Shown here: positions 44,527 to 53,630 of the stretch, in pieces
Layout: each line of letters starts with the position of its first letter
Position numbering within the stretch: the first letter of the stretch is position 1
Assembly (NCBI GenBank): GCA_046349435.1
Contig: JAXMCI010000009.1
Coordinates: forward strand, 62,001-126,000
Length of the DNA stretch: 64,000 nucleotides
Source: JAXMCI01 sp046349435
Lineage (GTDB): Bacteria > Pseudomonadota > Alphaproteobacteria > Dongiales > Dongiaceae
Direction of reading: 5' to 3'
The notes under the pieces: generated by a model
What the model saw: the letters and a program-made list of their open reading frames with translations, nothing else
Told to the model about the DNA's origin: nothing
The model's database searches: none
Program-made: the position numbers and the translations under genes

Positions 44527-45669
44527 CTACGCGCCCTTGGCGATGCGGTCCCAGCTCTTCGCCCAGGCGTCCCAGTTGGCCGACCAGGCGTTCGGATCGG
44601 CGAAGGTCAGGCTGGCCAGCTTGCCGGTGCCGTCGAAGGCCGGCAGCTTCTTCACCTTGTCGCCGAGCGGCACCCTGCTGGGGTCGAGCGAGGGCGGGTA
44701 GTTCTGCCCTTCCGCGACGGCGATCGCCACCGCCGGCTCGAGCATGAAGTTGAGCAGCTCCTCGCACTCGCCCATCGGCGAGCCCTTGAGCACCAGCATG
44801 TCCTCCATCCAGGCGAAGCTGCCGGGCGGATCGAGATAGCCGATCGGGAAGCCGTCCTGCTGCAGCCGGGCGATGCGGCCCGACCAGCCGTCGGTGACGA
44901 CGATCTCCTCCTTGCTCAGGAGGTCCATCAGCTCGGCCCCGGAGTCCCAGTACTTCTTGACCAGGTCGCGGCTCTCGCGGGTCTTCGCCCACACCGCATC
45001 CATGTCCTTGATGTTGTTGGGATCCTGCTTCGACTGCAGGGCGCCGTACCAGACCCGCGTCTCCATGTCGCCATAGCCGCCGATCTTGCCCTTGTACTTC
45101 GGGTCGATCAGCAGCATGGCGCCCTTGGCCTCGGCCTCCTCCTTGCTGATCACCTTGGTGTTGTAGGCGATCCCGGTGGTGCCGTAGTCGTAGGGGGCGG
45201 CCGACAGCTTCGGGGTCAGCTTGCGGAACGGCTCCATCAGGGCCGGCATCACCAGCTTGAGGTTGGGGATGCGGCTCTCGTCGAGCTCCGAGGTGACGCC
45301 GAGATCGATGTAGCGCTTGTAGTACTCGATGCCCGAGGAGTGGATCACCTGGTAGTCGCCGGGGTTGGCGGTCTTCACCTTGGTGATGATCTCGTTCTCG
45401 TCGCCGAAGGTGCCTTCGACCACCTTGATGCCGGTCTTCTTGGTGTAGGGCTCGAAGGCGTTCTTGTGCAGCGCCTCCTGCACCACGCCGCCCCAGCCGT
45501 CGAAGCGGACCTCGCCGGCCGCCGCCAGGGCGGCGCCGCTCCAGCGGGTCATCACGCCGGCCGCCGCCGCGGCGGTGCCGGCGAGCGCCAGGAAGGTGCG
45601 GCGGTCGATGCCGCCATTGCCGTGCCGCTCGAGCAGCCGCTCCAGCCGCCGGGTCGTGCTCATCTTCAT
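44527..45669 (-). CDS. Periplasmic polyamine-type substrate-binding protein (PotD/PotF-like)
   Basis: 380 residues. Tat-type signal DRRTFLALAGTAAAAAG (about 22-38). Bilobed binding protein with GEVRFDGWGGVVQEAL, FGDENEIITKVKTANPGDYQ, APYDYGTTGIAYNTKV and DPPGSFAWMEDMLVLKGSP (ligand-cleft Trp/Asp). It delivers substrate to the permeases encoded next to it. GGGAGGAG before the ATG at 45669. First-in-line of the split importer operon in translation order is the permease at 47382. Confidence 0.9.
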   Translation of the reverse strand: MKMSTTRRLERLLERHGNGGIDRRTFLALAGTAAAAAGVMTRWSGAALAAAGEVRFDGWGGVVQEALHKNAFEPYTKKTGIKVVEGTFGDENEIITKVKTANPGDYQVIHSSGIEYYKRYIDLGVTSELDESRIPNLKLVMPALMEPFRKLTPKLSAAPYDYGTTGIAYNTKVISKEEAEAKGAMLLIDPKYKGKIGGYGDMETRVWYGALQSKQDPNNIKDMDAVWAKTRESRDLVKKYWDSGAELMDLLSKEEIVVTDGWSGRIARLQQDGFPIGYLDPPGSFAWMEDMLVLKGSPMGECEELLNFMLEPAVAIAVAEGQNYPPSLDPSRVPLGDKVKKLPAFDGTGKLASLTFADPNAWSANWDAWAKSWDRIAKGA

Positions 45670-45703
45670 CGGGTTACTCCTCCCTCTTGCAAAGTTGCGA
45701 TCT

Positions 45704-46516
45704 TCAGCGCGGGCCGCGCGCCAGCACGCGGGCGAGCGCGCCGCCGAGCACCGGCAGGCCCACGGTGACCAGGATCATCACGGTGCCGAGCGCGTTGATC
45801 TCCGGGCTGATCGAGTGGCGCAGCATCGAGTAGATCTGCGTCGGCATCGTCTCCATCCCCGCCGGCCGCCAGAACATCGTCGCGGTGACGTTGTCGAAGG
45901 AAATGGTGAAGGCGAGCAGCAGCCCGGCAAGGATCGCCGGCATCAGCAGCGGCAGGGTGATCTCGCGGAAGGTGGCCAGCCGGCCGGCGCCGAGCGACAG
46001 CGCCGCCTCCTCGTAGACCCGCTTGATGCCGATCAGCCGCGCCTGCACGACCAGCACGACATAGGGCAGCGACAGCATGACGTGGCCGGCGAGCAGCAGC
46101 AGGAAGGTGCGCGGCTGGCCGAGCCAGCGGATGAAGAGCAGCAGCCCGACCGCCAGCACCGTCTCGGGCACCAGCACCGGCGCCACGATCAGCGTGTTGA
46201 CCCACTCCTTGCCGGGGAACTCGTAGCGCACCAGCGCCATGGCGGCGAGGATGCCGAGCACGGTGCAGATCGCCGCCGTGAGCAGCCCCAGCACCAGCGA
46301 GGCGCGGAAGGCGCGCAGCACCATGTCGTTGCCGGCGAGCGTGACGAACCAGTGCAGGCTGACGCCGGTCATCGGGAAGCCGCCGAACTGCGAAGCGTTG
46401 AAGGAGAGCAGCACGGTGACCGCGATCGGCGCGAACATGAAGACGTAGACGAGGACGGTGAAGGCCCGGATCGCCTGCCAGCCCAGCCCGGGCCGGCCCG
46501 TCACCGCCGCGCTCAC
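45704..46516 (-). CDS. ABC importer permease, PotC-like
   Basis: 270 residues, six helices. The coupling EAA motif EEAALSLGAGRLATFREITLP is at about residue 165. The GTG at 46516 overlaps the stop of the upstream permease (GTGA). It forms the membrane channel with its partner. Confidence 0.9.
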   Translation of the reverse strand: MSAAVTGRPGLGWQAIRAFTVLVYVFMFAPIAVTVLLSFNASQFGGFPMTGVSLHWFVTLAGNDMVLRAFRASLVLGLLTAAICTVLGILAAMALVRYEFPGKEWVNTLIVAPVLVPETVLAVGLLLFIRWLGQPRTFLLLLAGHVMLSLPYVVLVVQARLIGIKRVYEEAALSLGAGRLATFREITLPLLMPAILAGLLLAFTISFDNVTATMFWRPAGMETMPTQIYSMLRHSISPEINALGTVMILVTVGLPVLGGALARVLARGPR

Positions 46517-47382
46517 CGGCTCAGCCCCTTGTAGAGCCGGCTCAGGCCCATGGTGCGGCTGTAGACCGCGGCGAGCGCGCCGAGCAGCACCAGCAGCACC
46601 ATGGAGAGCGTCGCCCCCATCGGCCAGTTGAGCTCGGTCATGATCGTGTCATAGACCAGGTTGCCGAAGAGGAAGTTGCGCGGGCCGCCCAGGATCAGCG
46701 GCGTGACGAAGCTGCCCGCCGCCAGCACGAAGCAGAGCAGCAGCCCGGCGGCGAGCCCCGGCAGCGACAAGGGCAGCGTCACCTCGCGAAAGGCCTGCCA
46801 CTCGGTGCAGCCCAGGCTGCGGGCGGCCGCCAGCAGGTTGCGGTCGATGCCCTCCAGGCTGACATAGACGTTGAGGATCATGTAGGGCAGCAGGAAGTGC
46901 AGCATGCCCATGATCACCGAGCCCCAGTTGTAGAGCATCGGCAGCGGCTCGTCGATCAGGCCGGTCCAGCGCAGCACCGCGTTGATCGCCCCCTGCTCGC
47001 CCAGGATGTGGATCCAGGACAGGGTGCGGATGATGAAGCTGATCCAGAACGGCACGATCAGCAGCAGCAGCAGCAGCCACTTGTGGCGGAACCGCGTCAT
47101 CGCGACGCAGTAGGCGGCGGGATATCCCAGCACGGCGCAGAGCGCCGCGGTGACGGTCGAGACCCAGGCCGTCTTCCACAGCCCCATCGCATAGTAGGGA
47201 TCGGAGAAGAACTCGGCCCAGTTGCCGAGGTAGAAGTCGGGCCGGTCCTTGGCGTTGCCGAGATAGACGTGGAAGCTGTAGGCGAACATGATCGCCATCG
47301 GCACCACCATCAGCAGCGCGAGCGCCGACAGCGTCGGCGACAGCAGCAGCCAGGGCCGGCGCCGCTCCGCCGCCGTCAGCAT
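46513..47382 (-). CDS. ABC importer permease, PotB-like
   Basis: 289 residues, six helices. Start TAAERRRPWLLLSPTLSALA, conserved VPFWISFIIRTLSWIHIL and the EAA loop LLAAARSLGCTEWQAFREVTLP (about 195). The ATG at 47382 is the first gene of the operon. It is followed by overlapping potC-like and binding-protein genes. Confidence 0.9.
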   Translation of the reverse strand: MLTAAERRRPWLLLSPTLSALALLMVVPMAIMFAYSFHVYLGNAKDRPDFYLGNWAEFFSDPYYAMGLWKTAWVSTVTAALCAVLGYPAAYCVAMTRFRHKWLLLLLLIVPFWISFIIRTLSWIHILGEQGAINAVLRWTGLIDEPLPMLYNWGSVIMGMLHFLLPYMILNVYVSLEGIDRNLLAAARSLGCTEWQAFREVTLPLSLPGLAAGLLLCFVLAAGSFVTPLILGGPRNFLFGNLVYDTIMTELNWPMGATLSMVLLVLLGALAAVYSRTMGLSRLYKGLSR

Positions 47383-47543
47383 TCCGGACCGCCGGCGGCG
47401 CGCCTTCCCGACGAGGGGCGATGCATGCCTGCCAGGCGCCGGGCGCGCCGGATGATCCCTGCCGTCATCGCGGTCGAGCATCGGCCGGCGGCCGGCCGCC
47501 GGGCAAGGCATTTTTCTGCCGCCCCGGCCCCCGGGGCGCCCGT

Positions 47544-48197
47544 TCAGCGGAAGGAGAAGACCAGGACGTAGACGCCGAACGCGGCCAGCGCCGTGCCGGA
47601 GAGGCGGTTCAGCCAGACCAGGGTGCCGGCCCCGAGACGGTGGCGGACCAGACCGACGCCCAGCGTCAGCATGCCCCACCAGAAGAACGAGCCTGCCATC
47701 ACCCCGGCGACGAACTGCAGGATCGCCAGCGCGCCCTGGCTGTCGCCGATATGGCCGGGCCCCTCGCCGGTGACGCCGAGCCCGGTCATCACCGCGGCGA
47801 AGGACAGCACGGTCTGCGGGTTGGCGAGCGTCAGCAGCACGGTCGAGAAGAAGCTGCCGAACAGCGAGCTGCCGCCCGGGCCGGTGCCGGCCGGCGGACG
47901 CGCGCGGTTGCGCCATTCCAGCAGCCCGAGGACGATCAGCAGCACGCCGCCGCACAGGCTGAGCCAGTGGCCCTGGCGCTCCAGCACCGGCTGGATCAGG
48001 GTCAGGCCGACCGCGGCAACCGTGCCGAGGAGCGTGTCGGCGAGCGCCGCGCCGAGGCCGGTGGCCACCCCGAACAGCCGGCCATGGGTGAGGGTGCGCC
48101 GGATGCAGAGAATGGCGGTCGGGCCGAGCGGGGCGGCGATGGCGAAGCCGACCGCGAATCCCTTCAGCAGCAGGACGAGGTCGGGACCCTCACCCAT
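47544..48197 (-). CDS. LysE/RhtB-family amino-acid exporter
   Basis: 217 residues, six helices. N-terminal FAIAAPLGPTAILCIRRTL is the family signature (G-P-x), with ANPQTVLSFAAVM in the second half. Exports amino acids or analogues. It lies upstream of the importer operon on the same strand, 161 bp away. Confidence 0.88.
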   Translation of the reverse strand: MGEGPDLVLLLKGFAVGFAIAAPLGPTAILCIRRTLTHGRLFGVATGLGAALADTLLGTVAAVGLTLIQPVLERQGHWLSLCGGVLLIVLGLLEWRNRARPPAGTGPGGSSLFGSFFSTVLLTLANPQTVLSFAAVMTGLGVTGEGPGHIGDSQGALAILQFVAGVMAGSFFWWGMLTLGVGLVRHRLGAGTLVWLNRLSGTALAAFGVYVLVFSFR

Positions 48198-48401
48198 CGG
48201 CCGGCCGGGGCCGGCGGCATGCGAACCCGCCCGGGACGGCCGGCCGGCGGCGAGCGACTCTCTCCGTCTTCAACCCACGACCCCGTGCGACACGACCCGA
48301 CCTGCGACGAAGCCCGATTGATACAAGTTGCGGGCCGGGCCTGTCGAGCCGCCACGCCTTGCGGGATTGCCGCGGCCCGCCGCCGGGGCTACCAAGGGGC
48401 C

Positions 48402-48893
48402 ATGCCCGTCGTCGCGCCGGAGGATCTGAAGCGCCGGCTCGGCCGCGGCGAGCGCCTGCTGGGGCTCGACCTCGGCGAGAAGACGATCGGGCTCGCCCTC
48501 TCCGATCCCGGCCTCATGGTCGCCTCGCCGCTGTCGACGCTGCGGCGTGCCAAGTTCACTGCCGACGCGACGGCGCTGGAGCGGCTGGCCGCCGAGCGCC
48601 GCGTCGGCGGGCTGGTGCTGGGGCTGCCGGTCAACATGGACGGCAGCGAGGGCCCGCGCTGCCAGTCGGTGCGGCAGTTCGCCGCCAACCTGCTTGCCCG
48701 CGGCGACCGGTTGATAACCCTCTGGGACGAGCGGCTGTCGACCGTGGCGGTGACCCGGGCGATGCTCGAGGCCGACCTGACGCGCCGGCGGCGCGGCGAG
48801 ATCGTCGACCAGCTCGCCGCCGCCTACATCCTGCAGGGGCTGCTCGACCGGCTGGCCCGGCTGGGCGACGACCGGCCGGCGCCGCCGGCTTGA
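48402..48893 (+). CDS. ruvX: Putative pre-16S rRNA nuclease / Holliday-junction resolvase-like (RuvX/YqgF)
   Basis: 163 residues. RNase H fold: LLGLDLGEKTIGLALSDP (first catalytic Asp, about 23), GGLVLGLPVNMDGSEGPRCQ, TLWDERLSTVAV (Glu), and DQLAAAYILQGLLD (last Asp). It processes the 5' end of 16S rRNA in E. coli and is sometimes annotated as resolvase. The ATG at 48402 was chosen over far upstream in-frame starts because conserved sequence begins there. Confidence 0.93.
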   Translation: MPVVAPEDLKRRLGRGERLLGLDLGEKTIGLALSDPGLMVASPLSTLRRAKFTADATALERLAAERRVGGLVLGLPVNMDGSEGPRCQSVRQFAANLLARGDRLITLWDERLSTVAVTRAMLEADLTRRRRGEIVDQLAAAYILQGLLDRLARLGDDRPAPPA

Positions 48894-48984
48894 CCGGCCG
48901 GCCTGACCGCCCGCCTTGACCACATCGGCGCGGCACGCCATGAGTGCGCCCCGCCTGCCCGCCCCTGCTGGGAGACCCGCCGCC

Positions 48985-50193
48985 ATGACCGGACCGCTCG
49001 ACGGCCTGCGCATCTTCGACCTGTCGCGCATCCTCGCCGGCCCGACCTGCACGCAGCTGCTCGGCGATCTCGGCGCCGAGGTGCTGAAGATCGAGCGCCC
49101 CGGGGCCGGCGACGACACCCGCAAATGGGGCCCGCCCTACGCCAAGGACGCCGCCGGCGCCGATACCGGGGAGAGCGCCTACTATCTCAGCTCCAACCGC
49201 AACAAGCGCTCGGTGGCCATCGACATCGGCCAGCCGGCCGGCCAGGCCCTGGCGCGGCGGATGATCGGCACCTGCGACGTGATGATCGAGAACTTCAAGG
49301 TCGGCGACATGGCGCGCTACGGCCTGTCCTGGGCCGACCTCAAGGACCAGTACCCCCGCCTCGTCTACTGCTCGATCAGCGGCTTCGGCCAGACCGGCCC
49401 CTACGCGCCGCGCGCCGGCTACGACATGCTGGCGCAGGGGCTGGGCGGCATCATGAGCGTCACCGGCGAGCCCGACCGGCCGCCGATGAAGGTCGGGGTC
49501 GGCATCGCCGACATCATGTGCGGCATGTATGCCACCGTCGCCATCCTGGCGGCGCTGCGCCACCGCGACCGCAGCGGCGAGGGCCAGTACATCGACCTCG
49601 CGCTGCTCGACAGCCAGGTCGCCTGGCTGGCCAATGTCGGGCTCAACTACCTGACCTCCGGCACGGTGCCGCAGCGGGTCGGCAACGAGCACCCCAACAT
49701 CGTCCCCTACAACGTGCTGCCGACGGCCGACGGGTACGTCATCCTGGCGGTCGGCAACGATGCCCAGTTCGGCAAGTTCTGCGCCTTCGCCGGCGCGCCG
49801 GAGCTGGCCGCCGACCCGCGCTTCGCGACCAACGCCGGGCGGGTGCGCAACCGCGCCGCCCTCTATGCCCTGCTGCCGGACCTGATGCGGCGCAAGAGCC
49901 AGTCCGAATGGGTGCAGGGGCTGGCGCCGCTCGGCGTGCCCTGCAGCCCGGTCAACACCGTCGACCAGGTCTTCGCCGACCCGCAGGTCCAGGCCCGCGG
50001 CATGCGGATCACCGTGCCGCACCCGCTGTCGGGCACGGTCGACCTGATCGGCAACCCGCTGAAGCTGTCGGCCACCCCGGTGACCTACCGCCGGCCGCCG
50101 CCGACGCTGGGCCAGCACACCGACGAGGTGCTGCACGAGCTCGGCCTCGGCGAGGCGGACATCGCCGAGCTGCGCGCCGCCGGCGCGATCTGA
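48985..50193 (+). CDS. CaiB/BaiF family III CoA-transferase
   Basis: 402 residues. LDGLRIFDLSRILAGPTCTQLL, GDLGAEVLKIERPGAGDDTR, then GQTGPYAPRAGYDMLAQGLGG with the catalytic Asp in GYDM (about residue 154), and PVNTVDQVFADPQVQARGM. The enzyme exchanges CoA between carboxylic acids, for example formyl-, succinyl- or mesaconyl-CoA type. GGGAGA precedes ATG 48985. ATG 48940 and 48916 would add an unconserved Ala/Pro-rich leader. Confidence 0.93.
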   Translation: MTGPLDGLRIFDLSRILAGPTCTQLLGDLGAEVLKIERPGAGDDTRKWGPPYAKDAAGADTGESAYYLSSNRNKRSVAIDIGQPAGQALARRMIGTCDVMIENFKVGDMARYGLSWADLKDQYPRLVYCSISGFGQTGPYAPRAGYDMLAQGLGGIMSVTGEPDRPPMKVGVGIADIMCGMYATVAILAALRHRDRSGEGQYIDLALLDSQVAWLANVGLNYLTSGTVPQRVGNEHPNIVPYNVLPTADGYVILAVGNDAQFGKFCAFAGAPELAADPRFATNAGRVRNRAALYALLPDLMRRKSQSEWVQGLAPLGVPCSPVNTVDQVFADPQVQARGMRITVPHPLSGTVDLIGNPLKLSATPVTYRRPPPTLGQHTDEVLHELGLGEADIAELRAAGAI

Positions 50194-50199
50194 GGGCCG

Positions 50200-50228
50200 T
50201 CTCCCTCTCCGCTCTCGCGGAAGGGAGA
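50200..50228. terminator. Hairpin terminator between convergent genes
   Basis: TCTCCCT (50200-50206) pairs with AGGGAGA (50222-50228). An inner CCGC/GCGG pair sits inside it. It lies between the CoA-transferase stop and the Cache protein stop. Confidence 0.5.
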
Positions 50229-50230
50229 GC

Positions 50231-51076
50231 TCAGGGCCGGTAGACGCCGCAGCCCAGGATGTAGTCGTCGATGGTGACCACCCAGCTCGACTTGTTCTCG
50301 ACGGCGCCGCTCGTCGGGTTGCGCCAGCGATAATCGACCCAGACCCCCGTCGGGGTGGCGGTCTTGACCATGGTGCGGCCGAACTGCTTGCCGTCGGCAT
50401 CCTTGAGGTTGCGCAGGTCGGTGCCGATCATGGTCTCGTCGGGATGCACCACCGTCAGCCGGTCGGGATCGACGACGAAGAGATAGAGATCGCGGTCGCG
50501 GAAACCGCTGCCCGGCTTCTTGATGGCCGCGACGGCGTTTCGCGGCCCCTTGGCGCGGAACAGCTTCACCGCCTTCTCGACCATCGCCTTGGCCTCGTCC
50601 GGGGTGCCATGCTCGGGCCTCGGCTTGTAGATGCCGCTGCCGAAGACGTAGTCGTCGACCTTGACCACCCAGCTCGATTTCGGCTCCTCGATCCCGGTCT
50701 GCGGGTTGAGCTTGACGTAGTCGACCCAGGCGCCCTCCGCGGTCGCCGCGTCGATCATCGCCTGGCCGTAGAGCTTGCCTTCGGAGTCCTTGAGCTTCAT
50801 GGCGTCGAGCCCGACCCGCCCGGCATCGACGCCCTGCGCCACGACCTTGTGGTCGGGCCCGATGACGAAGATGTAGAGGTCGCGGTCGCGAAAGCCGCCG
50901 TTGCGCTTGCCGAACGCCGCGAAGGCCGCCTTGGCGCCCTTGTCCTTGTAGAGCTGGACCGCCTTGGCGACCAGCGCCTGCGCCTCGGCCGCCGTGCCGC
51001 GATCCTCGGCGGAGGCGCCGCCCGACCCGGCGACGACGAAGGCGGCGAGCAGCAGGATGCGCAGTAGCGGAGCCAT
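50231..51076 (-). CDS. Periplasmic double-Cache domain protein
   Basis: 281 residues. Signal peptide APLLRILLLAAFVVAGSGGA, cleavage near residue 23. Two homologous about 120-residue single-Cache units follow (about 30-150 and 155-281). Each runs FRDRDLY-(I/L)-FV, then a KD-x-(E/D)-GK-x-(Y/F)-G segment, then W-VDY-x-x-x-NP-x-(T/S)-G and a final SSWVV. The fold is normally the sensor part of chemoreceptors and kinases. This protein has no transmembrane or signalling domain, so it is a free ligand-binding protein. Partner unknown. Confidence 0.82.
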   Translation of the reverse strand: MAPLLRILLLAAFVVAGSGGASAEDRGTAAEAQALVAKAVQLYKDKGAKAAFAAFGKRNGGFRDRDLYIFVIGPDHKVVAQGVDAGRVGLDAMKLKDSEGKLYGQAMIDAATAEGAWVDYVKLNPQTGIEEPKSSWVVKVDDYVFGSGIYKPRPEHGTPDEAKAMVEKAVKLFRAKGPRNAVAAIKKPGSGFRDRDLYLFVVDPDRLTVVHPDETMIGTDLRNLKDADGKQFGRTMVKTATPTGVWVDYRWRNPTSGAVENKSSWVVTIDDYILGCGVYRP

Positions 51077-51239
51077 GAGCCGGAGTCCCCCCGTTCCGAT
51101 TCGCGCGGCGATCATGCCATAGCGCCCCGCGCCGGCGAAACCGCGCAGAGGGCGCAACCGCCGGAAATCGCCCGCACTTGCGGCGATCGGGCGCGGCCCG
51201 CCTTGCGCTCGCCCGGCGGCGGGCTAAGATCCCCGGCTG

Positions 51240-52211
51240 ATGAGCGCCGACCGGCCGCAGAGCCTGCTGTTCCGCCACCCGCACCTGCTCGGCATCGCCG
51301 GCCTCGGCCGCGACGAGATCGAGAGCCTGCTCGACCTCGCCGATTCATACGTCGAGCAGAACCGGCGGACCGACAAGAAGCTCTCGCTGCTGCGCGGCCG
51401 CACCGTCATCAACCTGTTCTTCGAGAACTCGACCCGCACCCGCACCAGCTTCGAGCTGGCCGGCAAGCGGCTGGGCGGCGACGTCATCAACATGTCGGTG
51501 GCGACCAGCTCGATCAAGAAGGGCGAGACCCTGATCGACACGGCGATGACGCTCAACGCCATGCACCCCGACGTGCTGGTCGTGCGCCACCCCGATTCGG
51601 GGGCCGTCAACCTGCTCTCGCAGAAGGTCGACTGCGCCGTCATCAACGGCGGCGACGGCAGCCACGAGCACCCCACCCAGGCGCTGCTCGACGCGCTCAC
51701 CATCCGCCGCCGCCGCGGCCGGCTGGACGGGCTGCTGGTGGCGATCTGCGGCGACCTGCTGCACAGCCGGGTGGCGCGCTCCAACATCCACCTGCTCGGC
51801 ATCATGGGCGCGCGGGTCCGGGCGATCGCCCCGCCGACCCTGCTGCCGCCCTTCCTGGCCCGGCTCGGGGTCGAGGTCTTCACCGACATGCGGTCGGGCC
51901 TGGCGGGCTGCGACATCGTCATGATGCTGCGGCTGCAGACCGAGCGCATGCAGGGCAGCTTCGTGCCGTCCATCCGGGAATATTTTCACTTCTACGGCCT
52001 TGACTACGAGAAGCTGCAGGCGGCCAAGCCGGACGCGCTGATCATGCATCCCGGGCCGATGAACCGCGGCGTCGAGATCGACAGCGAGGTGGCCGACGAC
52101 ATCGACCGCAGCGTGATCCGCGAGCAGGTCGAGATGGGCGTGGCGGTACGCATGGCCTGCCTCGACGCGCTCACCCGCCGGCTGCCGCCGAACCTGCCCG
52201 ATGCCGCCTGA
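51240..52211 (+). CDS. pyrB: Aspartate carbamoyltransferase catalytic chain
   Basis: 323 residues. Carbamoyl-phosphate site FFENSTRTRTSFELAGKRLG (STRTR, about 65) and HEHPTQALLD, aspartate site MRLQTERMQGS-like MMLRLQTERMQGSF, and the end MHPGPMNRGVEID. First committed step of pyrimidine synthesis. It overlaps pyrC by 11 bases in another frame. Confidence 0.97.
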   Translation: MSADRPQSLLFRHPHLLGIAGLGRDEIESLLDLADSYVEQNRRTDKKLSLLRGRTVINLFFENSTRTRTSFELAGKRLGGDVINMSVATSSIKKGETLIDTAMTLNAMHPDVLVVRHPDSGAVNLLSQKVDCAVINGGDGSHEHPTQALLDALTIRRRRGRLDGLLVAICGDLLHSRVARSNIHLLGIMGARVRAIAPPTLLPPFLARLGVEVFTDMRSGLAGCDIVMMLRLQTERMQGSFVPSIREYFHFYGLDYEKLQAAKPDALIMHPGPMNRGVEIDSEVADDIDRSVIREQVEMGVAVRMACLDALTRRLPPNLPDAA

Positions 52212-52283
52212 CGCCCCACGCGGCCGCGGCCCGCAGCGCCCGATGCCGCCTGACGCCTCGCGCGCCCGCGGCCCGCAGCGCCC
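52200..52283 (+). repeat. 42-bp tandem duplication across the pyrB stop / pyrC start
   Basis: Copies 52200-52241 and 52242-52283 match at 39 of 42 positions. They make the pyrC product begin MPPDAPRGRGPQRP followed by MPPDASRARGPQRP, and give two in-frame ATGs (52201, 52243). Confidence 0.93.
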
Positions 52284-53574
52284 GCTGGCGCTGCTCGGCG
52301 CCCGCCTGCTCGATCCGGCGAGCGGCCGCGACCAGCCGGGCGGCCTGATCGTCATCGACGAGAAGATCGCCGATCTCGGGCCCGGCATCGGCGCCGACGG
52401 GCTGGCGCCGCATTTCGAGCGGATCGATTGCGGCGGCCACTGCCTGGCGCCGGGGCTGGTCGACATCCGGACCCAGCTGCGCGAGCCGGGCGAGGAGCAC
52501 AAGGAGACGATCGCCACGGCGAGCGCGGCGGCGGCGGCCGGCGGCATCACCAGCCTGGTCTGCCTGCCCAACACCGATCCGGTGATCGACGACGTCGCCG
52601 GGGTCGAGTTCATCGCGCGCCGGGCGCGCGAGACGCGGCGGGCCAAGATCTACTGCTACGGCGCCCTGACCAAGCGGCTCGAGGGCAAGGAGCTGGTCGA
52701 GATCGGGCTGCTCGCCGAGAGCGGCGCGCTCGCCTTCACCGACGGGCTGCATGCGGTGGCGAGCGCCCGCACCATGCTGCGCGCGCTGTCCTACGCGACC
52801 GCCTTCGACCTGCTGGTGGTGCAGCATCCGGAGGAGCCGACCCTGGCTGCCGGCGGGGCGATGAACGCCGGCGAGCTGGCCACCCGGCTGGGCCTGCCCG
52901 GCATCCCGGCCGAGGCCGAGGTGGTGCTGCTGGAGCGCGACCTCCGGCTGGTGGCGATGACCGGCGCGCGCTACCACGCCGCCCACCTCTCGACCGCCGA
53001 GGCGGTCGAGGCGATCCGCCGCGCCAAGCAGCGCGGCCTGCAGGTCACCTGCGACACCGCCCCGCCCTACTTCGCGCTCGACGAGACCGCCGTCGGCGAC
53101 TACCGGACCTTCGCCAAGCTGTCGCCGCCGCTGCGCGGCGACGCCGACCGGCGCGCCATCGCCGCGGCGGTTGCCGACGGCACCATCGACTGTGTCGCCA
53201 GCGACCATGCGCCGCACGACCAGGACAGCAAGCGCGTGCCCTTCGTCCAGGCCGCACCGGGCGTCATCGGGCTGGAGACGCTGCTGCCGGTGCTGCTCGA
53301 GCTCTACCACAACGGCACCGCGCCGCTGCTGCCGCTGCTCGCCCGCGCGACCGCCGCTCCGGCCGACCTGATGGGCCTGCCGCAGGGGCGGCTGGCCCCC
53401 GGTGCGCCGGCCGACCTGGTGCTGCTCGACCTCGACCGTCCGCAGATCCTCGACGCCGCGCGCTGCCGCAGCAAGTCGAAGAACTCGGCCTTCGACGGCC
53501 GCCCGGCCCAGGGCGTCGTGCTGCGCACCTGGGTCGACGGCCGGACCGTCTTCGACGCCGCGGCGGAGCGGTAG
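52201..53574 (+). CDS. pyrC: Dihydroorotase-like protein lacking the HxH metal ligands
   Basis: 457 residues from ATG 52201, 443 from 52243. The amidohydrolase barrel is recognisable: CLAPGLVDIRTQLREPGEEH, SLVCLPNTDPVIDD, YCYGALTKRLEGKELVEIG, VASDHAPHDQDSK and RSKSKNSAFDGRP. Active dihydroorotases have D-x-H-x-H before LREPG; here the segment is DIRTQ, so both metal-binding His are gone. The late Asp-His (SDHAPH) and the lysine (TK) remain. Non-catalytic PyrC homologues that pair with PyrB are known, and this is probably one, with true dihydroorotase activity elsewhere. Confidence 0.85.
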   Translation: MPPDAPRGRGPQRPMPPDASRARGPQRPLALLGARLLDPASGRDQPGGLIVIDEKIADLGPGIGADGLAPHFERIDCGGHCLAPGLVDIRTQLREPGEEHKETIATASAAAAAGGITSLVCLPNTDPVIDDVAGVEFIARRARETRRAKIYCYGALTKRLEGKELVEIGLLAESGALAFTDGLHAVASARTMLRALSYATAFDLLVVQHPEEPTLAAGGAMNAGELATRLGLPGIPAEAEVVLLERDLRLVAMTGARYHAAHLSTAEAVEAIRRAKQRGLQVTCDTAPPYFALDETAVGDYRTFAKLSPPLRGDADRRAIAAAVADGTIDCVASDHAPHDQDSKRVPFVQAAPGVIGLETLLPVLLELYHNGTAPLLPLLARATAAPADLMGLPQGRLAPGAPADLVLLDLDRPQILDAARCRSKSKNSAFDGRPAQGVVLRTWVDGRTVFDAAAER

Positions 53575-53630
53575 GCCGTGCCGGTCCCGGCCTTCCCATG
53601 AACGTCGTCAGGGGATTGCGGCACGGCCGT

